Source: SURF-24 sp964537965 (lineage in GTDB: Bacteria > Bacteroidota > Ignavibacteria > Ignavibacteriales > SURF-24). Taken from it: a stretch of DNA of 16,996 bases. The position numbers were made by a program, and so were the translations under genes. Under the pieces are notes generated by a model. The model saw only the letters and a program-made list of their open reading frames with translations, was not told the DNA's origin and searched no databases. Positions 1 to 9,500 of the stretch are shown piece after piece. The number at the start of each line of letters is the position of its first letter. Positions within the stretch are counted from its first letter, which is position 1. The stretch is taken from assembly GCA_964537965.1 (NCBI GenBank), contig CAZIDB010000099.1:1-16996 (forward strand), in the 5' to 3' direction.

Positions 1-286
1 AAAGTTAGCACCTAGACTGTATTAAATCTAAAATAAATAAGTCTTGTTTTATTTCACATTTGAAATTTAAAATATTTTATGGTTTTTATTTTGGAATATT
101 AGGAAAAGAATAAAACACATTACAAAAATCTTTTTAATAGAACTAGCCTGTTTAAAGTAAGCATAAATAGTTTTATTCGGAAAGTATAATAATTTTTAAA
201 AATCTTAACTTATTATTAAAAATAAAAAATGTTTTTAGTTTGATATGTATAATAAAACAACTTTTTACAAATAATACAAAAACTAC

Positions 287-315
287 TTGACAAAATATTA
301 AATTTATTTTATATT
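287..315 (+). promoter_or_regulatory. sigma70-type promoter for the CBM protein genes
   Basis: A perfect -35 box TTGACA (287-292) is followed after 17 bp by TATATT (310-315), a five-of-six match to the -10 consensus. Transcription would start near 321-323, giving a leader of roughly 48 nt. The leader contains AGGAGA (358-363), six bases before the ATG at 370. This is the best promoter match I found in the window. AT-rich sequence raises the chance of false -10 boxes, but the exact -35 and ideal spacing argue for it. Confidence 0.6.
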
Positions 316-334
316 ATTATTAAAATAATAATAA
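314..334. promoter_or_regulatory. AT palindrome over the -10/start site (possible operator)
   Basis: Two perfect 9-bp arms, TTATTATTA and TAATAATAA, flank a 3-bp AAA centre. The palindrome overlaps the last bases of the -10 box and the predicted start site, where a repressor would block RNA polymerase. ROK-family repressors such as Mlc and NagC bind AT-rich inverted repeats, and a ROK gene lies in this window at 12767. The link is inference. Arms made only of A and T can occur by chance in DNA this AT-rich. Confidence 0.3.
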
Positions 335-369
335 GTCTGCATTTCTCATCCTCTAATAGGAGATGTATT

Positions 370-2514
370 ATGAAGAACAACTTACCTCTGAGTCTTATTC
401 GGTTATCTTTAGTTTTATTGGTATTCATTAGTAATAATGTTTATTCTCAAACAATTGTCATTGAAGATTTTGAAGGATATAACAATACTGAAGCAGTAAA
501 AAATTCTTGGCAAATATCTGGAGATATTACCATTGATTGCCAGTTGGTTACGGACTCTACGGAAAAATTATTTCCTGGTGGTGCGAAATATCTTGAGTAT
601 AGCTATATCTCAAATTCCAGTACTACAGGTGGTATAATTGAGAAAAAACAAGAGTCATCAATTTTTCCTCTTGATGTTAGTTCTGCTGATGCAGGATTTC
701 AGTTTTACTATAAGGGAGACGGTACAGGCAATAAGATTTATTTTCAATACTACCAGTATAATGGTAGTGAACTAATTGCAATTTGGAAATCTCAAGGAAT
801 TGCTTTAACAAAAACTACCTGGCAAATTGCACGAATTCCTTTTAAGGTTGATGCGTCCGGAACTTATGGTTTTCACCTTACTTTTACAAATGGTTCGGTT
901 TCTGAAACGGATGATGATTTAAAAGCGGGTTTAAAGTTAATAGGAAAATATGAGGTTTGTCTTGAAACCTCTGTTACACAGGATGGAAGTAATTATAAAA
1001 TATACTTTGATGATTTTAGAGCGATGGAGTTTTTTCCCCCAAATGGTACCGGTGATATTAAAATAGCCGACTTTGAAGGTTATAAAAGTTCGACAGATTT
1101 TATAGTTGACTGGCAAGGATTTGGTTACGGTACATTGGATTACTACCTGGAAAGAAGTGATTCTTCTCCCGAAGGTTATAAAAATGCATTATGGGTAATT
1201 GAACCGGAAGATAGAACTACTTGGGGCATGGCCTTTAGAAGCAGAAGTGCTTTTTATAAGATTCCTAATTTATCATCCATTGCTGAAGAGGGGGGGGTAC
1301 AATTCTTATTAAAAGGAGATGGAAGTGATGATAAATTCCTTTTCCGTTTTACTGATGCCAATAATAATTATTGGGGTTCATATTGGATGTCATTACAAGA
1401 TACTAACTGGCATCTGGAAAAAGTCCCTTTTATAGTAGATACATTGAAAGGTTTTAGATGGTTGGGAAATGATCCGAATGGTACATATTGGACTTCGGAT
1501 ATCGGATCAATTGAAGAATTACGTGCAAGCTTAAGCAAGATAATAGAAATAAGATGGGACAAGCGTAATCCGGTTCATGATGAAGTTAGAAGAAATATAT
1601 CTATTGATGCACTTTATGCAGTTAATAAATTCCCTGCTTTGCCTGCTATAGAAATAGATTATTTTGATGCATATCTGGATTCTGATAATCTTAAAGCTTC
1701 ATGGAATCAGTTTGGAGCGGGCAGTTTAGATTTAGAATTATCGACAAGTGAATTTAAAAACGGAACGAAGGCAATTGCAGTTTCTTATAATGGTATCAAT
1801 GGGTATACAGCAATAAGAAAAAGAAATATTATTCCAGGGTTAAATTTTTCCGAATTAAAAGCAGGAATACAGTTTTGGTTAAAAGGAGATGGTAGCAATA
1901 ACTTAATAACTTTCAGATTACAAAGCGGTAACGAGATGTGGGAAAGTGCTGCTTTCTCTTTAAATGATACTGAGTGGAAACATGTTGGAGTTGAATTCAA
2001 TGCAGATTCCATAAGTGGATTCAGATATCTTGGAAACAATCCTGATGTGCCTGTATGGTCTGCGGATATTGGAACTGATGAACAACTTTACGGAGACATA
2101 GCAAACATAGATCAGGTAAGATTCTATGTAAGAAATCCCGAGGCTGTGGATGCTTCAAAAACTTTTATTATAGACAAGGTTGAAGGTGTTGATGAATTTG
2201 ACAGCGATATTTATATTCCTGTAGGTATTAACGAGGCAACCAACCTTCCATACGAATTCGAGCTGAAACAAAATTACCCAAATCCGTTTAATCCTGTAAC
2301 AAATATACTCTATAGTTTGCAAGAATCCGGAATGGTGAGCTTAAAAGTCTTTAACATTCTTGGTCAGGAAGTAACAACCCTAAAAAACGAATTCCAGGTA
2401 GCCGGGTATCATCATCTGAACTTTGATGCATCAAAGTTAGTAAGCGGTGTATATATCTATCAATTACGCACTGGTTTATTTGTAAGCGCTAAGAAAATGA
2501 TTCTTATTAAGTAA
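370..2514 (+). CDS. T9SS-sorted secreted protein with three CBM11-like domains
   Basis: This 714-residue protein has a signal peptide (about residues 1-26, ending VYSQ), three related domains and a C-terminal T9SS sorting domain. The domains start near residues 28, 228 and 427. Each opens with a variant of (I)xIxxFxxY, has a conserved W about 15-20 residues later, and carries a central (G)xQFxxKGDG(S/T) motif (FQFYYKGDG, VQFLLKGDG, IQFWLKGDG). This pattern suits CBM11/CIA30-like jelly-roll modules, which bind glucans in characterised CBM11 proteins; no ligand can be assigned here. The sorting domain spans about 628-714, starts with ELKQNYPNPFNP and ends VSAKKMILIK, so the protein is probably exported by T9SS and attached to the surface. 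No catalytic domain is visible. AGGAGA six bases upstream supports the start. A run of eight G at 1290-1297 lies inside the second domain. It is 74 bp upstream of the next binding-protein gene and probably co-transcribed with it. Confidence 0.8.
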   Translation: MKNNLPLSLIRLSLVLLVFISNNVYSQTIVIEDFEGYNNTEAVKNSWQISGDITIDCQLVTDSTEKLFPGGAKYLEYSYISNSSTTGGIIEKKQESSIFPLDVSSADAGFQFYYKGDGTGNKIYFQYYQYNGSELIAIWKSQGIALTKTTWQIARIPFKVDASGTYGFHLTFTNGSVSETDDDLKAGLKLIGKYEVCLETSVTQDGSNYKIYFDDFRAMEFFPPNGTGDIKIADFEGYKSSTDFIVDWQGFGYGTLDYYLERSDSSPEGYKNALWVIEPEDRTTWGMAFRSRSAFYKIPNLSSIAEEGGVQFLLKGDGSDDKFLFRFTDANNNYWGSYWMSLQDTNWHLEKVPFIVDTLKGFRWLGNDPNGTYWTSDIGSIEELRASLSKIIEIRWDKRNPVHDEVRRNISIDALYAVNKFPALPAIEIDYFDAYLDSDNLKASWNQFGAGSLDLELSTSEFKNGTKAIAVSYNGINGYTAIRKRNIIPGLNFSELKAGIQFWLKGDGSNNLITFRLQSGNEMWESAAFSLNDTEWKHVGVEFNADSISGFRYLGNNPDVPVWSADIGTDEQLYGDIANIDQVRFYVRNPEAVDASKTFIIDKVEGVDEFDSDIYIPVGINEATNLPYEFELKQNYPNPFNPVTNILYSLQESGMVSLKVFNILGQEVTTLKNEFQVAGYHHLNFDASKLVSGVYIYQLRTGLFVSAKKMILIK

Positions 2515-2588
2515 ATAGATTAAATAGTCTTTTGTTCAATTAAATCATTTTACGAAAAATTGTTCTTCAACAATAGAAGGAGCGTTTA

Positions 2589-5500
2589 ATGAAGAAATTA
2601 TTTTTACTATCAATGATTTTATTTTTTTTGCCTGTCTTAATATCAGGGCAAAATGTTTTACTCAATCCGGGTTTTGAAGAAGGTGATGCGGATACAAACG
2701 GAATACCGGATGGATGGATTGGATATGCACAAACAGGTGCAAGTATACAATTTATTAGTGATAGTAGTACAGCATACAACGGAAACTACTGGTCAAAATG
2801 TACAAGCACAAATGGTGGGTATTATCTTCTTTACCAAGCAACATATCCAGCAAAAGAAGGAGATGTGTGGGAGTTCAGTTCATTCATAAAAGATGTATCA
2901 CCTGCATATCCCGGAGCTTGTTATGCTGCATTAAAAATATCAGCCAAAAACAGTGCTGGCGGAACATTCAAGTATTGGGAAGAATTCCAGGATAGTGTAA
3001 CCTCGGATTGGCAACTGTATTCAAATACCCAAACAATGCCTGAAGGAACAGCATATATTCAGGCAGTAATAGTAGTACACGGAGCAGACGGTGCGCCTGA
3101 AGCTTCTTATGGCTTTGATGATGTAAGCCTGGAACTAATATTTGAGAATCCCCCTGCAGATACCGTAATACAAATATTCTGGCTAATCCGGGGTTTGAAG
3201 ACGGAGATCAGGATGGTGATGGAATACCTGACGGATGGATTGGCTATGCACAGGCAGGTGCAAGCATGGAATTTATAAAAAGTGCTACTACTGCTTACAA
3301 TGGAAGTTACTGGTCAAAATGCACAAGTACAAACGGTGGGTATTATCTTCTTTATCAGATAACATATCCTGCAAAAGAAGGAGATATTTGGAAATTTAGT
3401 TCATTCATAAAAGATGTATCACCTGCATATCCGGGAGCCTGTTATGCAGCTTTGAAGATATCAGCTAAAAATAGCGCTGGCGGAACATTCAAGTATTGGG
3501 AAGAATTCCAGGATACGGTTACTTCTTATTGGAAATTATATTCAAACACACAGACAATGCCTGAAGGAACAGCATATATTCAGGCAGTAATAGTAGTACA
3601 CGGAGCAGNNNNNNNNNNNNNNNNNNNNNNNNNNNNNNNNNNNNNNNNNNNNNNNNNNNNNNNNNNNNNNNNNNNNNNNNNNNNNNNNNNNNNNNNNNNN
3701 NNNNNNNNAGCATACAACGGAAGCTACTGGTCAAAATGTACAAGTACAAACGGTGGGTATTATCTTCTTTACCAGGTAACATATCCATCTAAAGAAGGAG
3801 ATGTGTGGGAGTTCAGTTCATTCATAAAAGATGTATCACCAGCATATCCGGGAGCTTGCTATGCAGCTTTGAAGATATCAGCAAAGAACAGTGCAGGCGG
3901 AACATTCAAAGCATGGGAGGAATTTCAGGATAGTGTACCATCATATTGGAAACGATTTTCGAATACACAAACAATGCCTGAAGGCACGGCATTTATACAA
4001 GCAGTAATAGTCGTACACGGTGCAGATGGTGCACCTGAAGCATCATATGGATTTGATGATGTTAAACTCAAATTAATATTTGAGAATCCACCGGTAGACA
4101 CAACCACAACAAATATACTTGCAAACCCAGGATTTGAGGATGGAGACCAGGATGGTGATGGAATACCTGACGGATGGATCGGTTATGCACAGTCAGGTGC
4201 AAGTATGGAATTTGTAAAAAGCGCAACTACTGCATACAACGGAAGTTACTGGTCAAAATGCACAAGTACAAACGGTGGGTATTATCTTCTTTACCAGGTA
4301 ACATATCCTGCAAAAGAAGGAGATATTTGGAAATTTAGTTCATTCATAAAAGATGTATCACCTGCATATCCGGGAGCCTGTTATGCAGCTTTGAAGATAT
4401 CAGCTAAAAATAGCGCTGGCGGAACATTCAAGTATTGGGAAGAATTCCAGGATACGGTTACTTCTTATTGGAAACTATACTCAAACACACAGACAATGCC
4501 TGAAGGAACAGCATACATTCAGGCAGTAATAGTAGTACACGGAGCAGATGGTGCGCCTGAAGCTTCATACGGATTTGACGATGTAAGCCTGGAACTAATA
4601 TATGAAAATCCACCTGCAGATACCGTAAATACAAATATTCTGGCTAATCCGGGTTTTGAAGACGGAGACCAGGATGGTGATGGAATACCTGACGGATGGA
4701 TCGGTTATGCACAAACGGGTGCAAGCATGGAACTTGTTAAGAGCGGAACTTCAGCATACAACGGAAGCTACTGGTCAAAATGTACAAGTACAAACGGTGG
4801 GTATTATCTTCTTTACCAGGTAACATATCCATCTAAAGAAGGAGATGTGTGGGAGTTCAGTTCATTCATAAAAGATGTATCACCAGCATATCCGGGAGCT
4901 TGCTATGCAGCTTTGAAGATATCAGCAAAGAACAGTGCAGGCGGAACATTCAAAGCATGGGAGGAATTTCAGGATAGTGTACCATCATATTGGAAACGAT
5001 TTTCGAATACACAAACAATGCCTGAAGGAACAGCATATATTCAGGCAGTAATAGTGGTACATGGAGCAGATGGAGCACCTGAAGCATCTTATGGCTTTGA
5101 TGACGTTAAATTGAAATTGATTGAAGAATACGATATTGCAAAAGGTGATTTGAACATGATTTCAAATCCGGGATTTGAAGATGGCGATCAGGATGGTGAT
5201 TTAATACCTGATGGATGGATTGGTTACGCTCAAACTGGTGCAAGTTTGGAATTGGTAAAAAGCGCAACTTCAGCATACAACGGAAGCTACTGGGCTAAAT
5301 GTACTAGCACAATGGGTGGCTACTATCTTCTTTATCAGAATACTATTCCTGCTAACGAAGGTGAAGTATGGAAATTAAGTTCATTTATTAAAGATGTATC
5401 TCCAAAGTATCCGGGTGCATGTTTTGCGGCTTTAAAAATATCTGCTAAGGATAAATCAAGTGCAACAATTAAAGCATGGGAAGTATTTCAGGATAGTGTT

Positions 5501-6445
5501 CCGTCATATTGGAAACGTTTCTCAAATACACAAACAATGCCTGAAGGAACACACTATTTACAGGCGGTAATTGTAGTAAACGGAGCAGACGGTTCACCTG
5601 AGTCATCATACGGGTTTGATGACGTTAAACTTGAATTAATTCATGAATTAACCAGCAATCCGGGTTTTGAATCCGGTGACAGTACTGGAAGTGGAATTCC
5701 TAATGACTGGCTTGGTGGTGGTACAACAAACACACATGTGGAAACAATCAATGATGCAAATGCTCACAGCGGAAATTATTGGGCTAAGGTAAGTGTTGAT
5801 GATGGCAATGGCTGGTATGTATTATATAAAGAAGGTTTTGCTGCAAAGAAAGGTGAAATCTGGAGCTTAAGATCATTCATTAAAGATGTTTCTCCAGATT
5901 CACTTGGCGATTTTGCATATCTGAAAATTTCCGCAAAAGATAGCAACGGTACAAATGTAAAAGTCTGGGAAATCCTTCAGGAGGGTGTAACAAAAGAATG
6001 GAAAGATTATTCTATAACTGAAACAATGCCAGAGCGTACAGCTCTTATTCAACCTGTTCTTGTTGTTAAGAAATCACTTAACGATGGCAAGGAAGCTTCT
6101 TACGGTTTTGATGATATAAGAGTCGTAAAACTTGGCATTGATACAACCACATCAGCAATGGATGATAAGAATAATATTATCTACACATACGAGCTAAAAC
6201 AAAATTTTCCTAACCCGTTTAATCCTGCTACAGTAATTAAGTACAGTATTAAAAATGCAGGTCATGTTACTGTAAAAGTATATGATGTTATTGGTCAGGA
6301 AGTTTTATCTCTTGTTAATGAGGAAAAAAATGCCGGGAGTTATGAAGTGATTTTTAATGCCGGCCATTTGTCAAGTGGAATGTATATCTACCAGATAAAA
6401 TCCGGGACATTTGTAGATTCAAAGAAAATGTTATTGCTTAAATAA
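2589..6445 (+). CDS. T9SS-sorted protein with at least seven tandem CBM4/9-like domains; frameshifted and gapped in this assembly
   Basis: The gene starts at ATG 2589 with GAAGGAG (2576-2582) just upstream and a signal peptide of about 20 residues (ending LISGQ). At least seven repeats of about 174 residues follow, each with NPGFE, a W a few residues after a D-rich loop, and a closing SYGFDD. This layout fits galactose-binding-like jelly-roll modules such as CBM4/9/22; binding to glycans is inferred. The C-terminus (about 6188-6442) is a T9SS sorting domain with ELKQNFPNPFNP, ending DSKKMLLLK. Frame 2589 stops at 3278, while the homologous sequence continues in another frame to TAA 6443-6445. 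Comparison with the copy at 4609-4640 shows one missing A near 3167. A 100-N gap interrupts repeat 2/3. Repaired for both, the protein would be about 1,320 residues. I read it as one gene, broken either by assembly error in a repeat or by a real mutation. ATG 3266 is not a credible start, because it lies inside a repeat unit. Confidence 0.75.
3165..3170 (+). other. frameshift site: one A missing relative to sister repeat
   Basis: Here the sequence reads ACCGTAATACAAAT, whereas the equivalent linker after repeat 4 (from 4622) reads ACCGTAAATACAAAT. Losing one A moves the frame from that of ATG 2589 to that of the downstream reading frame, and the repeat spacing here is 521 rather than 522. This accounts exactly for the split reading frame. 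The A run is short (3 versus 2), so it is not a classical slippage tract. Confidence 0.9.
3609..3708. other. assembly gap of 100 N inside the repeat array
   Basis: Exactly 100 N is a standard placeholder for a gap of unknown length. From the 522-bp period, the distance between the anchor codons at 3293 and 3710 is 105 bp too short. The true missing sequence is therefore about 205 bp, or 205 plus a multiple of 522 if whole units were collapsed. Both lengths keep the reading frame. The missing part should encode the end of repeat 2 (DGAPEASYGFDD-like), the linker, and the first third of repeat 3. Confidence 0.85.
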
Positions 6446-6453
6446 TTTCTTAA

Positions 6454-6482
6454 AGAAACCCAATACCTGGTATTGGGTTTCT
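6454..6482 (+). terminator. hairpin terminator after the CBM repeat gene
   Basis: Nine bases after the stop codon lies a near-perfect hairpin with arms AGAAACCCAATAC and GTATTGGGTTTCT and a short CTG loop. It is followed by a T-rich but not pure-T stretch (CTCTATCATTCTTATTTG). Its position between the sorting domain stop and the receptor gene suits an intrinsic terminator, perhaps leaky, separating two transcription units. Confidence 0.65.
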
Positions 6483-6517
6483 CTCTATCATTCTTATTTG
6501 TATAAATGTGATCTTAT

Positions 6518-6523
6518 TATAAT
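6518..6523 (+). promoter_or_regulatory. possible -10 box for the receptor operon
   Basis: A perfect TATAAT lies 74 bp before the start at 6598 and downstream of the hairpin. No convincing -35 box is seen: TTATTT lies 18 bp upstream (6494-6499). An inverted repeat TTAAGT-N7-ACTTAA (6552-6570) sits between this box and the start and could be a regulatory site. Both are weak signals in AT-rich DNA. Confidence 0.3.
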
Positions 6524-6597
6524 GGCAAGTGAAGTAGCTATTAAAGTGTAGTTAAGTTATTTCTACTTAAATATCAAAATACTATAAGAGAATATAT

Positions 6598-9500
6598 ATG
6601 ATATCTCTGCTAAAAAAATCTTTTCCGGTTATTCTGTACAGCATTCTTATCTGTTCGGTGCTTTCGATTGTTATTTTGGCTGGGGATGTGGGAAAGATTA
6701 AAGGTAAAGTAACTGAATTAGAAACAGGAGAACCTCTTATTGGTGTTAATGTGGTTATTAAAGGAACAACATCAGGAGCAACAACTGATATTGAAGGTAA
6801 ATTTACTATAATCGGAGTCTCTCCGGGCACTTATTCTCTTGGTTTTTCATACCTGGGTTACCAATCAGCAACTTTAACAAATGTTGAAGTCGATATTGAT
6901 AGAACAACAAACGTTGAAATTCAATTGAGCAAAACATCAATCGAAATTGAAAAAGAAGTAATTATTGTTGCAAAAAGACCTCCGATTGCTTTGGATGTTT
7001 CATCAAGTAAACGTGATATTGAAATTGCCGAAGTTGAAGAAATGCCCTTACTTAATTTCAACAGTTTACTTAATTTGCAACCCGGCACAATTTTCCAGAC
7101 AAGAACAAATGATGTACAGGAGCAAATTACTACCGAGCTTTCCATACGCGGCGGCACAGGCATAGGAGTATTTGTTGACGGCTTAAATATTACTGAAGCT
7201 CTTTCAAGCGGCTCGCTTACAAATTTCAATTTAAGTTCTCTTGAAGCGGCTGAAATATTATCCGGTGGTTTTAATGCAGAGTACGGTAACATCAGATCCG
7301 GAATTATTAATGTTGTTACCAAAGACGGAACTGCTAATTACCATATGAGTGCGGACTTTAAAATCAGTCCCGCTGCAAAAAAACATTTTGGTGAATCAAT
7401 ATATGATCAGAACACCGCACCCGAATNNNNNNNNNNNNNNNNNNNNNNNNNNNNNNNNNNNNNNNNNNNNNNNNNNNNNNNNNNNNNNNNNNNNNNNNNN
7501 NNNNNNNNNNNNNNNNNNNNNNNNNNGCTGCAAAAAAACATTTTGGTGAATCAATATATGATCAGAACACCGCACCCGAATGGGTTTTATATGGTCATGA
7601 TGATGCATTGTACGGTGCTGATGGAGTTCACGATCCTGCTAATCCTGATAGCTACTGGGAAATGTGGTCGGCAAATGATACTGTATATGGTTTTACACCG
7701 GAACAGGCTCAGGAAGTCTGGAAGTATCAGCATCGCGAAAGACAATACGGACATAAACCGGATTATATAATTGATGCAAGTTTTGGAGGGCCAATTCCTC
7801 TTTTAGATAATTTCAGTTTTGGAAAACTTGTTTCATTTTTTACATCGCTGAGATATGAATATAATATGTTTGCTGTTCCTCTTTCGCGCGATCATTATGA
7901 AGACTTAAACTGGTTCTGGAAAGTAACATTGCGACCCGGTTCTGCAATGAAAATAAATTTGCAGGGTAATTATCAACAGAATTTATCTACTACAACTTAC
8001 AATACTCCGCAGGTTTCTGTAGCTACCACGCAGCAGTCTATATTCAGCATGCAGTATCCTCTTACGAAATATTACCAGGGAATGAGATCGATTGCAGATC
8101 GATACAGAAATCAGATTGCATTGAATCTTACACATGCTCCATCAGAAAAAACTTATTATGATTTTAAAATATCTTATCTGCTCCGGCGGTCTTTTGTAAA
8201 TCATGCAGACTATAGAAGCACTGCAAGCGCTTTTACAGTCGGAGGGTATTCTTTTGATTGTTCCCCGGAAGGATATGTTGATGCGGAAACAGTTCCGGAC
8301 TTTGGCGGTAAAGAAGGTGAACTTGGAATGAGTACAAGGGGATTTGCTTTTATTCTTGGCGGTCATGGTAAAGAAAGGGATTATTCCAGAGAAATTTTAA
8401 TTAACACCAGATTTGATATTGTAAGCCAGATAGATAAATACAACCAGATAAAAACCGGCTTTGAATATAATTACAACGATCTTAATATGAATCATGGTTT
8501 AATTGATTTATCTGATGCCTTGGTTAAAATGGATAAGTTCAGAAGAATACCGATTAAGTTAGCATTTTATGCGCAGGATAAAATTGAGTTCAGTGGAATG
8601 ACCGCAAACCTGGGAGTAAGATTAGACTATACTAACAGAAAGGGTACATATTTTACAGATATGTATTCAAATTATTTTGAAGTGGATAGCATTGGTTATG
8701 TTGGTAACGCTGATATAAAACCTTTTGTTTATATAAGCCCTAGGGTTGGTATTTCCCATCCCATAAGTGAAAAGAGTAAACTCTTTTTTAATTACGGTCA
8801 CTTTTATGATGAACCAGGTGTATTATACTTATATAATAAAAGAGAAAGATACGGCGGTTACTACGACAGGATTGAAAACACAAATTTAAAACCGCAGAGA
8901 ACAATTGCTTATGAATTAGGATTTGAACAGCAATTCGGTGATGAATACCTGTTCCATATTTCAGGTTACTACAGAAATATAACTAACCAGATAATGTGGG
9001 TAAGTTATTATTCGGAAATCGGAAACCTGATATCGTCATACACAAATGGTAACTATGCTGACTCGAGAGGTCTTGAAGCTATATTCGAAAAGAAAATTGG
9101 CAGGTTTTTTATTGGAAGCTTAAGCCTGGATTATCTGATAACCTCCTCAGGAAATTTTGGTAACAGCACTTTTTACGAAGACGTCCTTAAAACTCCGGTT
9201 ATGAGCAGCAGTACTCAATCAACGCCCGGAGCAGCTTATACCTTTCTGTTAAATTTTACATTTAAAACTCCACCCGAGTGGGGAATAGAAATTCTAAATG
9301 CAGATGTATTTGGAGACTGGGTATTGAATATTACTCACGAATATAGAAGCGGAAACACTTTTACATATAACCCAAATAGTCTGCCTGGTGTAAATAATAA
9401 CGTAAGATGGCGCCCGCATCAGAATACCAACTTAAGAATATCAAAAGGTTTCTCAATACAAGGATTGAATATGCAGGCTTATATGGAAGTCTACAATCTG

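Larger units (their letters stand above)
1..369. other. AT-rich intergenic leader, no gene
   Basis: No coding frame of useful length is visible on either strand. The stretch is dominated by A and T runs. Its downstream end carries a sigma70-like promoter, an AT palindrome and a ribosome binding site for the gene at 370, described separately. A weak inverted repeat, AAATAA-N8-TTATTT, lies at 35-54; it resembles the arms of NagC/Mlc-type operators but could easily arise by chance in such AT-rich DNA. Whether a gene lies just upstream cannot be told from this window. Confidence 0.7.
2655..6139 (+). repeat. tandem array of at least seven ~522-bp domain repeats
   Basis: Unit starts, taken at the codon three before NPGF, are 2655 (R1), 3176 (R2), R3 (start hidden in the gap), 4115 (R4), 4637 (R5), 5156 (R6) and 5648 (R7). 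An anchor codon in the AYNGSYW motif (Ala codon) recurs at 2772, 3293, 3710, 4232, 4754 and 5273, with a divergent equivalent at 5762. The spacings are 521, 417 (across the gap), 522, 522, 519 and 489. R1 to R5 are very similar in DNA, R6 is diverged and R7 strongly so. R2/R4 and R3/R5 form two alternating subtypes. The high DNA identity indicates recent duplication or gene conversion. Confidence 0.93.

Noticed and set aside
2559..2574. Small hairpin ATTGTT-CTTC-AACAAT just before the ribosome site of the repeat gene
   Set aside because: Only six AT-rich base pairs and no T tract; too weak to call a terminator or regulator, though it lies beside the GAAGGAG ribosome site.
3266..3278. ATG 3266 as the start of a separate gene
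   Set aside because: The codon lies inside repeat 2 (the GASMEF motif) with no signal peptide or ribosome site; it is simply where the frame resumes after the missing A.
2655..6139. The tandem array as a CRISPR-like or non-coding satellite
   Set aside because: The units are about 522 bp, stay in one reading frame and encode a folded-looking domain; there are no short repeats with unique spacers.
6921..7322. 133-codon reverse-strand frame within the receptor gene
   Set aside because: It is the antisense shadow of the conserved plug domain and shows no recognisable protein features of its own.
7372..7581. The 55-bp direct repeats as target-site duplications or attachment sites of a mobile element
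   Set aside because: They abut the N run exactly on both sides and collapsing them restores the reading frame, which fits an assembly overlap and not an insertion.
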